A stretch of DNA of 64,000 nucleotides, taken from the NCBI GenBank assembly GCA_964421245.1, contig CAYQVW010000009.1:1-64000 (forward strand), written 5' to 3'. The notes beneath the pieces were generated by a model, which saw only the letters and a list, made by a program, of their open reading frames with translations, did not search any database and was not told where the DNA came from. The DNA comes from CAYQVW01 sp964421245. Its GTDB lineage: Bacteria > Margulisbacteria > WOR-1 > XYC2-FULL-46-14. Numbering within the stretch: position 1 is the stretch's first letter; each line of letters begins with the position of its first letter. A program made the position numbers and the translations under genes. Shown here piece by piece: positions 32,823-41,842 of the stretch.

Positions 32823-33609
32823 GCTCGCTCACATTTACAAATCTAGCATAACGCTTTAAAAGATTAAGGGTAAATTTAATTTTGAACCGACTTATTACTG
32901 AAGCAAATTCAAAAGTGTGAGCAAGTACCGATAGAATAATCATACCTTGCTTGGAGTCTTTCTTCAAGCGCCTAATCTTCTTCCAAATACTGTATATAGA
33001 CTCTTTCTCAATATAAAACCCAAGCGGAATTTCGATAACCTTACTATTACCTTCCCTTCTATGATCCTGATAGTCTAGTTGATAATAATTAGTGGGAGCA
33101 TTTCTCCAATCAGAGACCAAATTGTTCCCATGAAACAAATGGCGTCCAGGATTACACGAAAAATCAAACTTAATTTTATTTTCTTCAAGAATTGGAATAG
33201 TCTTTGGAGAAAAAGCCAGATACCCACCACGATAAGAAAACGGATTTAATCCTGCCTCCCTCAAGCCCTTTGTAAAACTAGAAATCGCTCGCTTCATCTT
33301 TCCAGAATCATTAAAATAATATGCCCTGCGCGGATCATCTTCGTGGCAGTGAACCCCAACATTCCCATTGTTATTTTCGATTTTCTTCCAACACTTAATA
33401 AACTCCGGTCTTAAGAAAAAGTCGCGAGCTCGTGGAGAAGTATGAACAAAATGAATGAATTTTCCATCTATAACTGATGAGGCAAGCTCAATCTCTTTAT
33501 CAATCAGAGGAAGCAACGTCGATAGATTAGGCCTTCTCTCCTCTTCAGACAGGTGGGGATTGAAATATTCATCCCAATCCCCATCAATTGTAAAAACTAA
33601 ATTGATCAA
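32791..33609 (-). CDS. Polysaccharide deacetylase-like protein (NodB fold)
   Basis: This 272-residue protein has LVFTIDGDWDEYF in place of the TFDDG motif 1, GVHCHEDDP at motif 2, SYRGGYLAFSP at motif 3, and FDFSCNPGRH. The layout is that of divergent NodB-type hydrolases. No signal peptide is present, so it may act on a small cytoplasmic N-acyl substrate rather than cell wall. First gene of the kamA-type operon. Confidence 0.65.
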   Translation of the reverse strand: MINLVFTIDGDWDEYFNPHLSEEERRPNLSTLLPLIDKEIELASSVIDGKFIHFVHTSPRARDFFLRPEFIKCWKKIENNNGNVGVHCHEDDPRRAYYFNDSGKMKRAISSFTKGLREAGLNPFSYRGGYLAFSPKTIPILEENKIKFDFSCNPGRHLFHGNNLVSDWRNAPTNYYQLDYQDHRREGNSKVIEIPLGFYIEKESIYSIWKKIRRLKKDSKQGMIILSVLAHTFEFASVISRFKIKFTLNLLKRYARFVNVSELEQIIGGIGV

Positions 33610-33614
33610 TAAAC

Positions 33615-34901
33615 CTAATTACCAGAATAGAGATTCAAACTAACTTCTGTTCCAGTTAGATCTTGAGTAGTAGTTCCATCGGCCACGGTAATCGTTGTTG
33701 GAGAAGCTACTCCACCCGCTCCATATGCACCATAATAATCACCGGAAGAGAGCACACCATTGCCGTCAACATCAAGGAGAAAGACGGCAATAAAGCTTCC
33801 AGAAGGAAGGCCCGAACTATTTATCGATAAACTAGAAAATGATCCGGCATCAGCTTGATTAACTCCAAGCGTTAACATCGGGGGACCACCAGCCGAATAA
33901 GATGCCAGACTTGAATAAGCATCGGCAATCAAAGGAGTACTACTGCTTAAGGTAATAGGAGTAGATACTGAAGCGGTAAAGTCAACTGATCCACCTCCCT
34001 TAGGTGTCTGTGCTCCTCCATCACCACCTTCAAGAGCAGATATTGTAAAAGCTGGAGATAGTGATGTTGTTACCGTCTCTTGAGCTACTACTGTTACAGG
34101 AGAAATAGTTCCATCCCAAGGCTCCGCTCCGCCAGCTGTATAACCCTTATCACCTATCTGTGGAGGGCTATGTCCCGACTGTTCTGTAATAAACTCGATT
34201 GCCATAAAATACCATGTGCCCGGTTTAAGCTGCATAGTACCAGTAGCGGTACCATCTCCATTATTGGTCATTGTAGAAACAAAAGAAGGGCCAGCTTGCT
34301 GTTGAAATGAAGCAAACGCACCTAGCTCCACCTTTTTTCCAGCAGTAACCCCAGAAGCAATATTAGCAGTAATGGTACCTATTTTGGAAGTATCAACAAC
34401 CACATTCTCACCGGTGAAGTGAAAAAGAGGAGGATTATCCGGAAAATAAGTAGCAAAGGTTGTTCCTGAAATATCTGATGCTGACATATGTGCATTAAAA
34501 AGCAATTTTCCACCAGAATAAATAATCGGTTTAATATTCTCAACAATCTCACTAAAATCTTCATTCCCACCACTTTTCGCCTTCAATATTGGCAATATCT
34601 CCCTCTCGTTGGTCCCTTGAACAAATTTGATCGAGGAAACTGTAAAACCAATCTGGCTGTAGCTTCCTGCTGGTGGAGGAGTAATTGTAATTGAAGACCC
34701 AGAAGTACTCTTGGCGGCTGAACTCAAGATGTTTACTACATCCGAGGAAGTGGTCAATGAAATCCAAGATGAATTCTCATCCGTCCTTATTTTAAAATCA
34801 CTAAAGGTAACCTGCAGCTCAAGGTCACTCGGAAGGGTTGCTGCGAAAGAAGAAAACGCGAACAGAGATAATAAGATTAATACTAGAAAAAATCTTTTCA
34901 T
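33615..34901 (-). CDS. Secreted repeat-poor beta-rich protein (DUF4382-like start)
   Basis: This 428-residue protein starts at MKRFFLVLILLS with signal peptide cleavage near SSFA; the ATG at 34901 is chosen because GGGGAGG lies just upstream, instead of an ATG 10 codons earlier. The N-terminal domain (LELQVTFSDFKIRTDENS, then PAGSYSQIGFTVSSIKF) resembles DUF4382 carbohydrate-binding-like domains. The rest is Ser/Thr/Gly-rich beta sheet with a FLLDVDGNGVLSSGDYYG dockerin-like calcium loop near the C-terminus. Function unknown. It follows a 50-residue lipoprotein gene. Confidence 0.65.
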   Translation of the reverse strand: MKRFFLVLILLSLFAFSSFAATLPSDLELQVTFSDFKIRTDENSSWISLTTSSDVVNILSSAAKSTSGSSITITPPPAGSYSQIGFTVSSIKFVQGTNEREILPILKAKSGGNEDFSEIVENIKPIIYSGGKLLFNAHMSASDISGTTFATYFPDNPPLFHFTGENVVVDTSKIGTITANIASGVTAGKKVELGAFASFQQQAGPSFVSTMTNNGDGTATGTMQLKPGTWYFMAIEFITEQSGHSPPQIGDKGYTAGGAEPWDGTISPVTVVAQETVTTSLSPAFTISALEGGDGGAQTPKGGGSVDFTASVSTPITLSSSTPLIADAYSSLASYSAGGPPMLTLGVNQADAGSFSSLSINSSGLPSGSFIAVFLLDVDGNGVLSSGDYYGAYGAGGVASPTTITVADGTTTQDLTGTEVSLNLYSGN

Positions 34902-34914
34902 TTCTATGCCTCCC

Positions 34915-35067
34915 CTATTCTTCAATAGCATATGGGCTAATGTTTGTTATACCCATAGAATTGCTATCACTCGACGAAGTAGTATTCTGCTTTCCGCAAC
35001 CAGAAAAAACAAGGAAACCGACTATCAACGCAATAACCCCGAACAGAAGCACCCATTTCAACTTCAT
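34915..35067 (-). CDS. Small lipoprotein (50 aa)
   Basis: It reads MKLKWVLLFGVIALIVGF followed by LVFSGCGKQN, a clear signal with lipobox FSGC, and then a short Ser-rich tail. An AGGAGG lies 8 nt before the ATG. It ends 13 bp before the next secreted-protein gene and overlaps its ribosome site, so the two are co-transcribed. Confidence 0.75.
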   Translation of the reverse strand: MKLKWVLLFGVIALIVGFLVFSGCGKQNTTSSSDSNSMGITNISPYAIEE

Positions 35068-35142
35068 AAATAATCCCTCCTACTTAAGATTTGATCAATT
35101 TTAGGCTCAAAATCAAATATTGTCAATATGTTATAATTTTAT

Positions 35143-35781
35143 ATGGCTTCCTGCAAAATATGTTCTAATAAAACAAAAAAGATCTATGACAGCCAATACG
35201 ATCAAAACTACTATTATTGTGACAATTGTGAGTTTATCTGCTTAGAAGAAAACAAGATAATTTCTTCCGCTCAAGAGAAAAAAGAGTATCAATTTCATCA
35301 AAACAATTTTGAGAACGATGGTTATGTAAATATGTTTCGCAAATTTATTGATAAGGCTATTCGACCACATAAATCAAGTATAAAAACTGCTCTAGATTTT
35401 GGTTCCGGTCCTGGACCAGTGCTTGCGGAACTCCTAAAACAAGAAGGCTTTGAAACAGATGTCTATGATAAGTATTTTTCACCAGAAAAAATTCATTTAA
35501 ACAAAAAATATGACTTGATTACAGCAACCGAGCTCTTTGAACATTTAAAAGCCCCCCTCCCTACCCTAAAACTCCTAAAATCCCTTCTAAACAAAAATGG
35601 GATTATAGCTATCATGACCCTCTTTCATAAAAACGATATTGAAGAATTTAAAAAGTGGTGGTATCGACGCGATTCGACTCATATCTCTTTTTATACTCCA
35701 AAGACATTTGAATGCATGGCAAACCTATTAGGCATGAAAACTAAAATAGTGGACCAAAAAAACATCTGTCTGCTACAATAG
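35143..35781 (+). CDS. Class I SAM-dependent methyltransferase with N-terminal zinc ribbon
   Basis: This 212-residue protein has zinc-ribbon cysteines CKICSNKTKK and YYCDNCEF (residues 4-32). The methyltransferase core has ALDFGSGPGPVLAEL (motif I), LITATELFEHLKAPLPTL and STHISFYTPKTF near the end. The substrate is unknown. TATAAT (35132-35137) is 5 nt before the ATG, so the transcript is probably leaderless. Confidence 0.8.
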   Translation: MASCKICSNKTKKIYDSQYDQNYYYCDNCEFICLEENKIISSAQEKKEYQFHQNNFENDGYVNMFRKFIDKAIRPHKSSIKTALDFGSGPGPVLAELLKQEGFETDVYDKYFSPEKIHLNKKYDLITATELFEHLKAPLPTLKLLKSLLNKNGIIAIMTLFHKNDIEEFKKWWYRRDSTHISFYTPKTFECMANLLGMKTKIVDQKNICLLQ

Positions 35782-35784
35782 GAC

Positions 35785-36594
35785 ATGCGCTTATTATACA
35801 TCTTTTTAGTACTCTTACTATTAAACACCAGTATGCTTGCCATGGAATCAGAAGAGCTCCCTTTTAATATTCCCGGAATAAAACTCTATCGGGTTCACGA
35901 TAAAGATGAGTTGGCTCAAATTGAAAAAGAAAATCCAAATTTTAGATTCGCCGCTTATTCAAAACAGCTGATAACTAAAAATGGGAATAAATTTAGCCCC
36001 GCTGAAATTGACCTAGCCCTAAAAGAGATAAATTATATTCCAAAAAATAAAACCGAGGCAATTACTGCAGCTACTAAAATTGCCTTAATGAAAGAAGATC
36101 ATCCAAGCGAGTTGCTTAATTCTGAGCTTATAAAAGACAAAACCGCCAGGATCCATATTGGGGATATTGATGTGTTATATGAAAACGAACTCACAGATTT
36201 TTCTGAAGATAAATATAAAAAAGTTTGGAAAGCGCTAATTAGGAATAGATATATAGATAAAAACGGGATAATCCAGTCCAGGTTTAACCCTAAAAACATT
36301 GGACGCTTCCATCCTCCAATCAGATTAACCAAAAAAGAAAAAGAGGCAGTTTTTGATGAGCTTAGAATGTCCCTTTCTAGTGCAATCTATCCAAAAATTA
36401 TCAAAAAAATCCACCCGCCTAAAGTTAAAAAGAAAAAAGGTTATTACGAGGTTATTTTGTTTGGTTATAAAAGGGCGCAGGCCGGCTGGCCGCAAGAGTG
36501 GGTTATAAAATACAAAGTCTTAGTCGGCCTCGGCATTTACAATATTGAAGAAAGAAAAAAGCTCTGGACCGTTAAGAGCAGATATAAATGGTAG
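35785..36594 (+). CDS. Predicted periplasmic protein of unknown function
   Basis: This 269-residue protein has a signal peptide (MRLLYIFLVLLLLNTSMLA). The mature protein is charged, mixed alpha/beta, and ends in a stretch with YYEVILFGYKRAQAGWP. No family is recognised. A TACAAT box overlaps the stop of the preceding gene, 5 nt before the ATG. Confidence 0.6.
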   Translation: MRLLYIFLVLLLLNTSMLAMESEELPFNIPGIKLYRVHDKDELAQIEKENPNFRFAAYSKQLITKNGNKFSPAEIDLALKEINYIPKNKTEAITAATKIALMKEDHPSELLNSELIKDKTARIHIGDIDVLYENELTDFSEDKYKKVWKALIRNRYIDKNGIIQSRFNPKNIGRFHPPIRLTKKEKEAVFDELRMSLSSAIYPKIIKKIHPPKVKKKKGYYEVILFGYKRAQAGWPQEWVIKYKVLVGLGIYNIEERKKLWTVKSRYKW

Positions 36595-36618
36595 AGAATA
36601 TTCTGAATTCTGCCTAAA

Positions 36619-37647
36619 TCACCTAAAATTTCTCAAAGGCAAAGTATCTGTTCCAATATTCCAATCAGAAATAGTAGGCGGACGATTTAAAATTCTGCGA
36701 AGAAAAGAGTGATGATCTTTCAATATATTTATAAATTTCTCCCTTTTGTCTGGCTGAAAGTTATCAAGTTCAGAAAAAATCCAACTATCTGCCTCAACAA
36801 TTGATAAAACTAAATAAGGAAAAAGCATCTCTTTTTCTTCATCGGTTAATCTTATCCCAGCTCTCCTTAATAAAACAGGTAATTCAGAAAAAAGATCTAA
36901 GACTGTCTCTTCATCAGCATATTCAAGAGCCAACATTATAAACCTTGCTATCTCTTTTATTCTTTTATCGGGCATTGAATTGTCCCAATCAACAATCTTA
37001 TATCCTATTGCCATAATTATTGTATTTTCACCCTTCAAATCTCCATGAATATATCTCACAGGAAGAGCCGCATACTTTCTCCCAAAAACAGGGTCGCAAG
37101 TAAAATAATGCGCAAGTCTTCTCTCTGTTTCTACAATTTCAGAATCAACATCTGGAATAAATCTTCTAATAGCAGAGATGTCATATATAGCAAATCCATT
37201 TTCAGCAATAAACTGCAAATCATTTTGTACAATAGGACTTCTTCCTTTTTGATACTGATCTGAAATACACAACATTTCCACAAAAGCAGTTTTCACATCA
37301 TCTAAGGTTGCAACTCGAACCGGATGTGCATATTCATATAAGACAAAAACACGACCATCTTCTCTAATCTCTCCCAAGGGCTTTGTTACAGATCTTGAAA
37401 GCTGAGATAAATTCTTAACATGGCGAAACTGACCTCTTATATTATAACTATCCAAATACTCAACCGGTTTTAAGACAGCCTGCCTGCCACTACCAAATGT
37501 CAGATGTAAAGTACCTTCCACATGCCCAGAAGTTAAAGGACGAGCAGAAACATAGGGGTCTCTTCCTAATCGAATTTGCGGCAAACACTGTTGAATATAT
37601 CTGGTATTGAATAAATCACCAGCACGCCCAAAGAATACTCCACTCAT
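36619..37647 (-). CDS. APH-fold kinase-like orphan of the sigma-28 set
   Basis: This 342-residue protein has kinase-like landmarks: AVLKP with Lys60 (ATP lysine position), hinge LYEYAHP near 104-109, catalytic loop RYIHGDLKGENT (Asp203, Asn208) and metal-binding IVDWDN (Asp220/Asp222). This is the aminoglycoside phosphotransferase/protein kinase-like fold. N-terminal residues 1-50 are unique. The substrate may be a small molecule or a protein. It is monocistronic, has an AGAGGAT ribosome site and a sigma-28-type promoter. Confidence 0.65.
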   Translation of the reverse strand: MSGVFFGRAGDLFNTRYIQQCLPQIRLGRDPYVSARPLTSGHVEGTLHLTFGSGRQAVLKPVEYLDSYNIRGQFRHVKNLSQLSRSVTKPLGEIREDGRVFVLYEYAHPVRVATLDDVKTAFVEMLCISDQYQKGRSPIVQNDLQFIAENGFAIYDISAIRRFIPDVDSEIVETERRLAHYFTCDPVFGRKYAALPVRYIHGDLKGENTIIMAIGYKIVDWDNSMPDKRIKEIARFIMLALEYADEETVLDLFSELPVLLRRAGIRLTDEEKEMLFPYLVLSIVEADSWIFSELDNFQPDKREKFINILKDHHSFLRRILNRPPTISDWNIGTDTLPLRNFR

Positions 37648-37664
37648 TATTTTATCCTCTAATG

Positions 37665-37693
37665 TATTATCGTATAAATAAAGCTAAAATTTC
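37665..37693 (-). promoter_or_regulatory. Sigma-28-type promoter, kinase-like gene
   Basis: GAAATTTT (37686-37693), 13 nt, then CGATAATA (37665-37672) on the minus strand. Confidence 0.8.
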
Positions 37694-37729
37694 ATAGAAT
37701 AAGAATTAAGATGAAGAATTAAGAAAAAA

Positions 37730-37800
37730 TTGGGGGAGAAGGGCTCGAACCCTCATTGGCGGAATCAGAATCCGCAGTCCTACCATTAGACGATCCCCCA
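37730..37800 (-). tRNA. tRNA-Gln (CTG)
   Basis: The acceptor pair is TGGGGGA/TCCCCCA, the anticodon loop is TTCTGAT with CTG, and the T-arm has GGTTCGAGCCC. CCA is not encoded. Its 5' end abuts the stop codon of the upstream membrane-protein gene with no gap. Confidence 0.95.
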
Positions 37801-38046
37801 CTAATACGGCAGTGCCCACCAGTTTGGCCTAAATACTAAAATATAACTTCCGTAAAGAATAATAAAAACACAAGTTCCAATAAAAATCTTATAAAAGATC
37901 GTATTGGGTTCGTTAAAACGTTTGCGCATCCAAAGTGCAAAAAGAAGAGCTAAAATTCCAATCAGAACTGTAGCCCCTCCCTTAAAAACAGGATTCATAT
38001 TTACAAACTGAAGAACCTTGATCCAAAAAGCGTATTTTTCTACCAT
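37801..38046 (-). CDS. Small two-helix membrane protein of unknown function
   Basis: This 81-residue protein has two hydrophobic helices (GGATVLIGILALLFALWM and FYKIFIGTCVFIILYGSYILVF) with a basic loop between them. No family is recognised. Its stop codon directly precedes tRNA-Gln, implying co-transcription. A TAAAAT box is 6 nt before the ATG. Confidence 0.6.
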   Translation of the reverse strand: MVEKYAFWIKVLQFVNMNPVFKGGATVLIGILALLFALWMRKRFNEPNTIFYKIFIGTCVFIILYGSYILVFRPNWWALPY

Positions 38047-38051
38047 AGCAT

Positions 38052-38075
38052 TATTTTAACATACTTTGCTATAAT
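38052..38075. promoter_or_regulatory. Overlapping divergent leaderless promoters
   Basis: Minus strand TAAAAT (38053-38058) is 6 nt before the membrane-protein ATG. Plus strand TATAAT (38070-38075) is 5 nt before the nadB ATG. Only 34 bp separate the two start codons. Confidence 0.55.
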
Positions 38076-38080
38076 AGGGC

Positions 38081-39631
38081 ATGCCGCACAAATGCGATAT
38101 ATTAATAATTGGAGCCGGAATTGCGGGACTTCGAGCAGCAAAAACAGCTTCAAAGTTTGGCAAGGTCATCCTTCTAACAAAAGGAAAAATCGGTGAATCC
38201 GCGACAGAAAAAGCCCAGGGAGGAATCGCAGCCGCAATTGATGAAATTAGAGACTCAACCGACTTCCACTTTGAAGATACTATCAAAGCCGGAGCGGGCT
38301 TGTGCAACGAAGAAGCAGTAAAAATTCTGGTAAACGAGGGAGTCGAAAGGGTAAAAGAGTTAATCGAGATGGGAGCCCAGTTCGATAAGGCTGAAACCGA
38401 GGGTGGGTTTGCCCTAGCGTTGGAAGGCGCTCACAAAAGAAGAAGAATTCTCCATGCCGGCGACGCTACCGGAGCCGAAATAGAAAAAACCCTCGGCTAC
38501 AATGTCATACAAGAAGACTTAGTTGAAGTTCATCCTTTTACTTTAGGAATCAAATTAATTATGGAAGACGGAAAATGTCTTGGAGCAATTGCTCTTGATA
38601 TAAAAAACAATAAGGTTGATACCTTTTATTCCAAAGCTACAATACTTACAACCGGAGGAGTATGCCAAAACTATCTTTATACAACTAATCCAGAAGTAGC
38701 AACCGGCGACGGCATTGCCATGGCTTATGCTATTGGTGCACAAGTAACCGATATGGAATTTATCCAGTTCCATCCCACCACCCTAGTCCACTCTAAACAA
38801 TTTGAAGACATGATCGCCCTACCCCAATTCTTAATCTCAGAAGCAGTCCGTGGAGAAGGAGCAATTCTTCTAAATAACCGTGGCGAACGTTTTATTGAAG
38901 AGCTTGCCCCCCGTGATATTGTCTCTCGCGCAATTGTTGAAGAGATGAAAAAGACCAAAGCAGACCATGTTTTCTTAAGCCTCAAATTACCACCCGATAA
39001 AATAAAAAGACGTTTCCCTGTTATCTATAAAACCTGTTTGGAAAGAGGACTAGACATAACCCGCGATCAGATTCCGGTCGCTCCGGGTGCTCACTACTTT
39101 ATGGGAGGGATTAAAACCGACACAAACGCGAAAACAAATATCAAAAATCTGTATGCAGCAGGAGAATGTGCCTCATTGGGTGTACATGGAGCAAACCGCC
39201 TGGCCTCAAACTCTCTGCTGGACGGATTAGTCTTTGGACATCGGGCTGCAATTGCAGCAAAAGATTGCCTGAAAAATCAAATTAAACAACCAAGCTTTGA
39301 TTTTAATCTGGGCAAAGGAAAACTTACCCCACAAGAGATTCGACGACTTACCCTAATCGTCAAAACGACCATGTGGAATCATGTTGGCATAATTCGCTCA
39401 GAAAAATCACTAAAAGAAGCACAAAAGAAACTAAACATGATAGACGTTGAACTACACCCACAAAATAAAGCCGAGATTGAGTTGCAAAATATGCTCCTTG
39501 TAGCTAAATTAATAATACAGGCAGCGCTAGATAGAAAAGAATCTCGCGGAGCACACTATCGCATCGACTTCCCTAATAGAGATGACAATAACTGGAATAG
39601 GCATCTTGTCTATTGTAAAATAAAGCCATGA
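38081..39631 (+). CDS. nadB: L-aspartate oxidase
   Basis: This 516-residue flavoprotein has the FAD motif ILIIGAGIAGLRAAK, SATEKAQGGIAAAI, RILHAGDATGAEIEKTL and FIQFHPTTL. FLISEAVRGEGAILLN, APGAHYFMGGIKTD and GVHGANRLASNSLLDGLVFG follow. It oxidises aspartate to iminoaspartate for NAD synthesis. It could also be a soluble fumarate reductase, but NadB fits better by length and C-terminus. It overlaps the transporter gene by ATGA. Confidence 0.9.
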   Translation: MPHKCDILIIGAGIAGLRAAKTASKFGKVILLTKGKIGESATEKAQGGIAAAIDEIRDSTDFHFEDTIKAGAGLCNEEAVKILVNEGVERVKELIEMGAQFDKAETEGGFALALEGAHKRRRILHAGDATGAEIEKTLGYNVIQEDLVEVHPFTLGIKLIMEDGKCLGAIALDIKNNKVDTFYSKATILTTGGVCQNYLYTTNPEVATGDGIAMAYAIGAQVTDMEFIQFHPTTLVHSKQFEDMIALPQFLISEAVRGEGAILLNNRGERFIEELAPRDIVSRAIVEEMKKTKADHVFLSLKLPPDKIKRRFPVIYKTCLERGLDITRDQIPVAPGAHYFMGGIKTDTNAKTNIKNLYAAGECASLGVHGANRLASNSLLDGLVFGHRAAIAAKDCLKNQIKQPSFDFNLGKGKLTPQEIRRLTLIVKTTMWNHVGIIRSEKSLKEAQKKLNMIDVELHPQNKAEIELQNMLLVAKLIIQAALDRKESRGAHYRIDFPNRDDNNWNRHLVYCKIKP

Positions 39632-40647
39632 CAAACAAAAAATCAATTATTAGAGGCGTAATTTTTATCCTTGTCTTTGCACTGTTGTTTTATATACGTG
39701 ATAGCCTTTTTCCAGTTGTTTTGGCTCTTATCCTCTTTTTTGTTTTAAACCCTTTGGTTGTACTTCTTAACAAAAAAAGAAAGCGTTGGCATGGATTAAA
39801 CATTAATATTTCTATCTTTCTTTCTTTTTTACTAGCAACTGTTACCATATCTCTGTTTTTTAGGTTTATCATTCCACCACTAACGGCAGAATTTAATCGT
39901 TTCAGCCAAAATATCCCAACATATCTAAACTCAACCAAAAACATCTTTTATGATCTACAGGCCTGGTACACAGGACACGAAATCCCAACAGCCCTACAAA
40001 ATGTTCTTGTTTCTGGATTTGAGAATCTTGCGAAAACATTTATTAATCTCACTCAATCAACTGCAAAAAATATCGTAGGGGTAGCTGGACAATTTGTAAA
40101 AATAATTATTGTTCCAATTCTAACCTTCTATCTTCTAAAAGATAAGGCAAAGATAAGATCCGGCATGCTCAGTCTTCTGCCAAACGAGTATCGCCAAAAA
40201 ACCGAAAAAATTCTTAATAAAATAAGCCAAACCTTATCTAGTTATGTAAAGGGTGTTTTAATTCTCTGTATTGTGGTTGGAATATTTGCAACAATTGGGT
40301 TATATCTATTAGGGGTAAAATACGCGCTGATACTTGGGTTAATTGCAGGCGTTACAGAAGCTATTCCAATTGTCGGTCCGTGGATTGGTGCCTTACCTGC
40401 TATTATGATTGCACTTATTATAGACCCCATACTAGCTGTTAAGGTTGCAATACTTTTTCTTGTGATTCAACTATTAGAAAATTCTATTCTGGTTCCAAAG
40501 ATTCTAGGGGATCACTTAAGACTACACCCAGCTGCAATTATTATTGGCATTCTAGTTCTTGGAAGCTTCTTGGGGGCTTGGGGACTCTTCTTTGCTGCTC
40601 CAATCCTTGCCATATTAAATATTGTATATCAAGAAGTTAGAAGCTAG
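39628..40647 (+). CDS. AI-2E family (PerM/YdiK) membrane transporter
   Basis: This 339-residue protein has seven or eight membrane helices; the conserved segments are FFVLNPLVVLLN, IPILTFYLLKD, LGLIAGVTEAIPIVGPWIGALPA and LRLHPAAIIIGILVLGSFLGAWGLFFAAPI. Members include AI-2 exporters and Na+/H+ antiporters; the substrate is unknown. Its stop overlaps the convergent MFS gene by 4 bp. Confidence 0.9.
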   Translation: MTNKKSIIRGVIFILVFALLFYIRDSLFPVVLALILFFVLNPLVVLLNKKRKRWHGLNINISIFLSFLLATVTISLFFRFIIPPLTAEFNRFSQNIPTYLNSTKNIFYDLQAWYTGHEIPTALQNVLVSGFENLAKTFINLTQSTAKNIVGVAGQFVKIIIVPILTFYLLKDKAKIRSGMLSLLPNEYRQKTEKILNKISQTLSSYVKGVLILCIVVGIFATIGLYLLGVKYALILGLIAGVTEAIPIVGPWIGALPAIMIALIIDPILAVKVAILFLVIQLLENSILVPKILGDHLRLHPAAIIIGILVLGSFLGAWGLFFAAPILAILNIVYQEVRS

Positions 40648-41834
40648 CTTCTCTTGGGTTCTCGCACTACCAACATAAACAAAATTAAGACTAATAAAGA
40701 TATTGTTGCACCATAAGTAAAAGCAACTGAAGAATTAAAACTATCCCACAACAGACCAGCAATAGCGGTAGCTGGAAGGGCCACTAATCCAACCGTGGTA
40801 TGATAATAACCAAAAGCTGTAGCACGTTTCTCTGGCAGCGAAAAGTGAGCAACCAGCGCTCTTGGAACAACATCTAAAATCGCAATTGCAATACCATAAA
40901 CAGCAAAAAAGAGCCAAGCCTGATTTTGAGTTACAGCAGAAGCAAAACCTAAATGGGTAAAGCAAAATAAAGCGTAGCCAACCATTAATACTTTTCTAAG
41001 ACCAATATGATCGGCTAAATGTCCGATTGGTCTGGCAGAAATAGAATAAATCAAATTATAAAATAAATAAATGATTGGGATCATTGGTATGGCAACTCCA
41101 AGATCAGCTGCTTTTAAAACAAAAATAATATAACTAAATTTTGAGAGCTCAAAAATCCCAGAAAGAATTAGAAAGAATTTATAATCACGCCTAAATCCAG
41201 AAAAAACCATCTTCTCCACATTCCTCAAATCGATTTTTTGTTTAATGTCGCGAACAAATACAGCCAAAACTAAAACAGCAATAAGCCCCGGGATAACCGA
41301 TAGCCAAAAAATATTACGATACTGAGTTAGCTGATCCATCACAAAATAATTTGAGAAAATAAACAACAACAAGGAAGCAAGTAATGCTCCAACTACTGCA
41401 CCAGCAGTATCCATTGCCCGATGAAACCCAAAGGCTTTAGAATAATCTTTTTCCAAAACCGATTCTGCAATAAGAGCGTCTCGCGGTGAGCTTCTAAACC
41501 CCTTCCCTACCCGATCAAAAAACCTAACTGCCAATATCTGGTACCAAAAATTAGTTAAGGCTAAAAAGGGCTTAACAATTGTTGATAGAGTGTATCCAAT
41601 TAATATAAGTGGTTTTCTGGCTTGGACTCTATCCGAGAGCCATCCAGAAACAGTTTTTAGAATACTTGCTGTCGATTGCGCAATCCCCTCAATTATTCCG
41701 ATCCAGGTTTTTGTTATCCCAAGCCCAGACATAAAGATCGGCATAACCGAAAAGATCATTTCAGAACTTACATCTGTAAAAAAACTCGTAATACTCAAGA
41801 ACAAAACATTCTTATTCTTACCCTTTTTCATCAT
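40644..41834 (-). CDS. Major facilitator superfamily transporter
   Basis: This 396-residue protein has 12 predicted helices. The cytoplasmic loop 2-3 motif is GWLSDRVQARKPLILIGY, followed by FFDRVGKGFRSSPRDALIAESV, a known signature in a subgroup of MFS exporters. A second ATG 3 nt later is better spaced from the GGGAGG site. The substrate is unknown. It follows mutL and converges with the AI-2E transporter. Confidence 0.9.
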   Translation of the reverse strand: MMKKGKNKNVLFLSITSFFTDVSSEMIFSVMPIFMSGLGITKTWIGIIEGIAQSTASILKTVSGWLSDRVQARKPLILIGYTLSTIVKPFLALTNFWYQILAVRFFDRVGKGFRSSPRDALIAESVLEKDYSKAFGFHRAMDTAGAVVGALLASLLLFIFSNYFVMDQLTQYRNIFWLSVIPGLIAVLVLAVFVRDIKQKIDLRNVEKMVFSGFRRDYKFFLILSGIFELSKFSYIIFVLKAADLGVAIPMIPIIYLFYNLIYSISARPIGHLADHIGLRKVLMVGYALFCFTHLGFASAVTQNQAWLFFAVYGIAIAILDVVPRALVAHFSLPEKRATAFGYYHTTVGLVALPATAIAGLLWDSFNSSVAFTYGATISLLVLILFMLVVREPKRS

Positions 41835-41842
41835 TGCCCTCC

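Noticed and set aside
37695..37725. GAATTAA-like repeats near tRNA-Gln as a heptamer element
   Set aside because: The spacing is irregular (6 and 7 nt), so it is not counted with the others.
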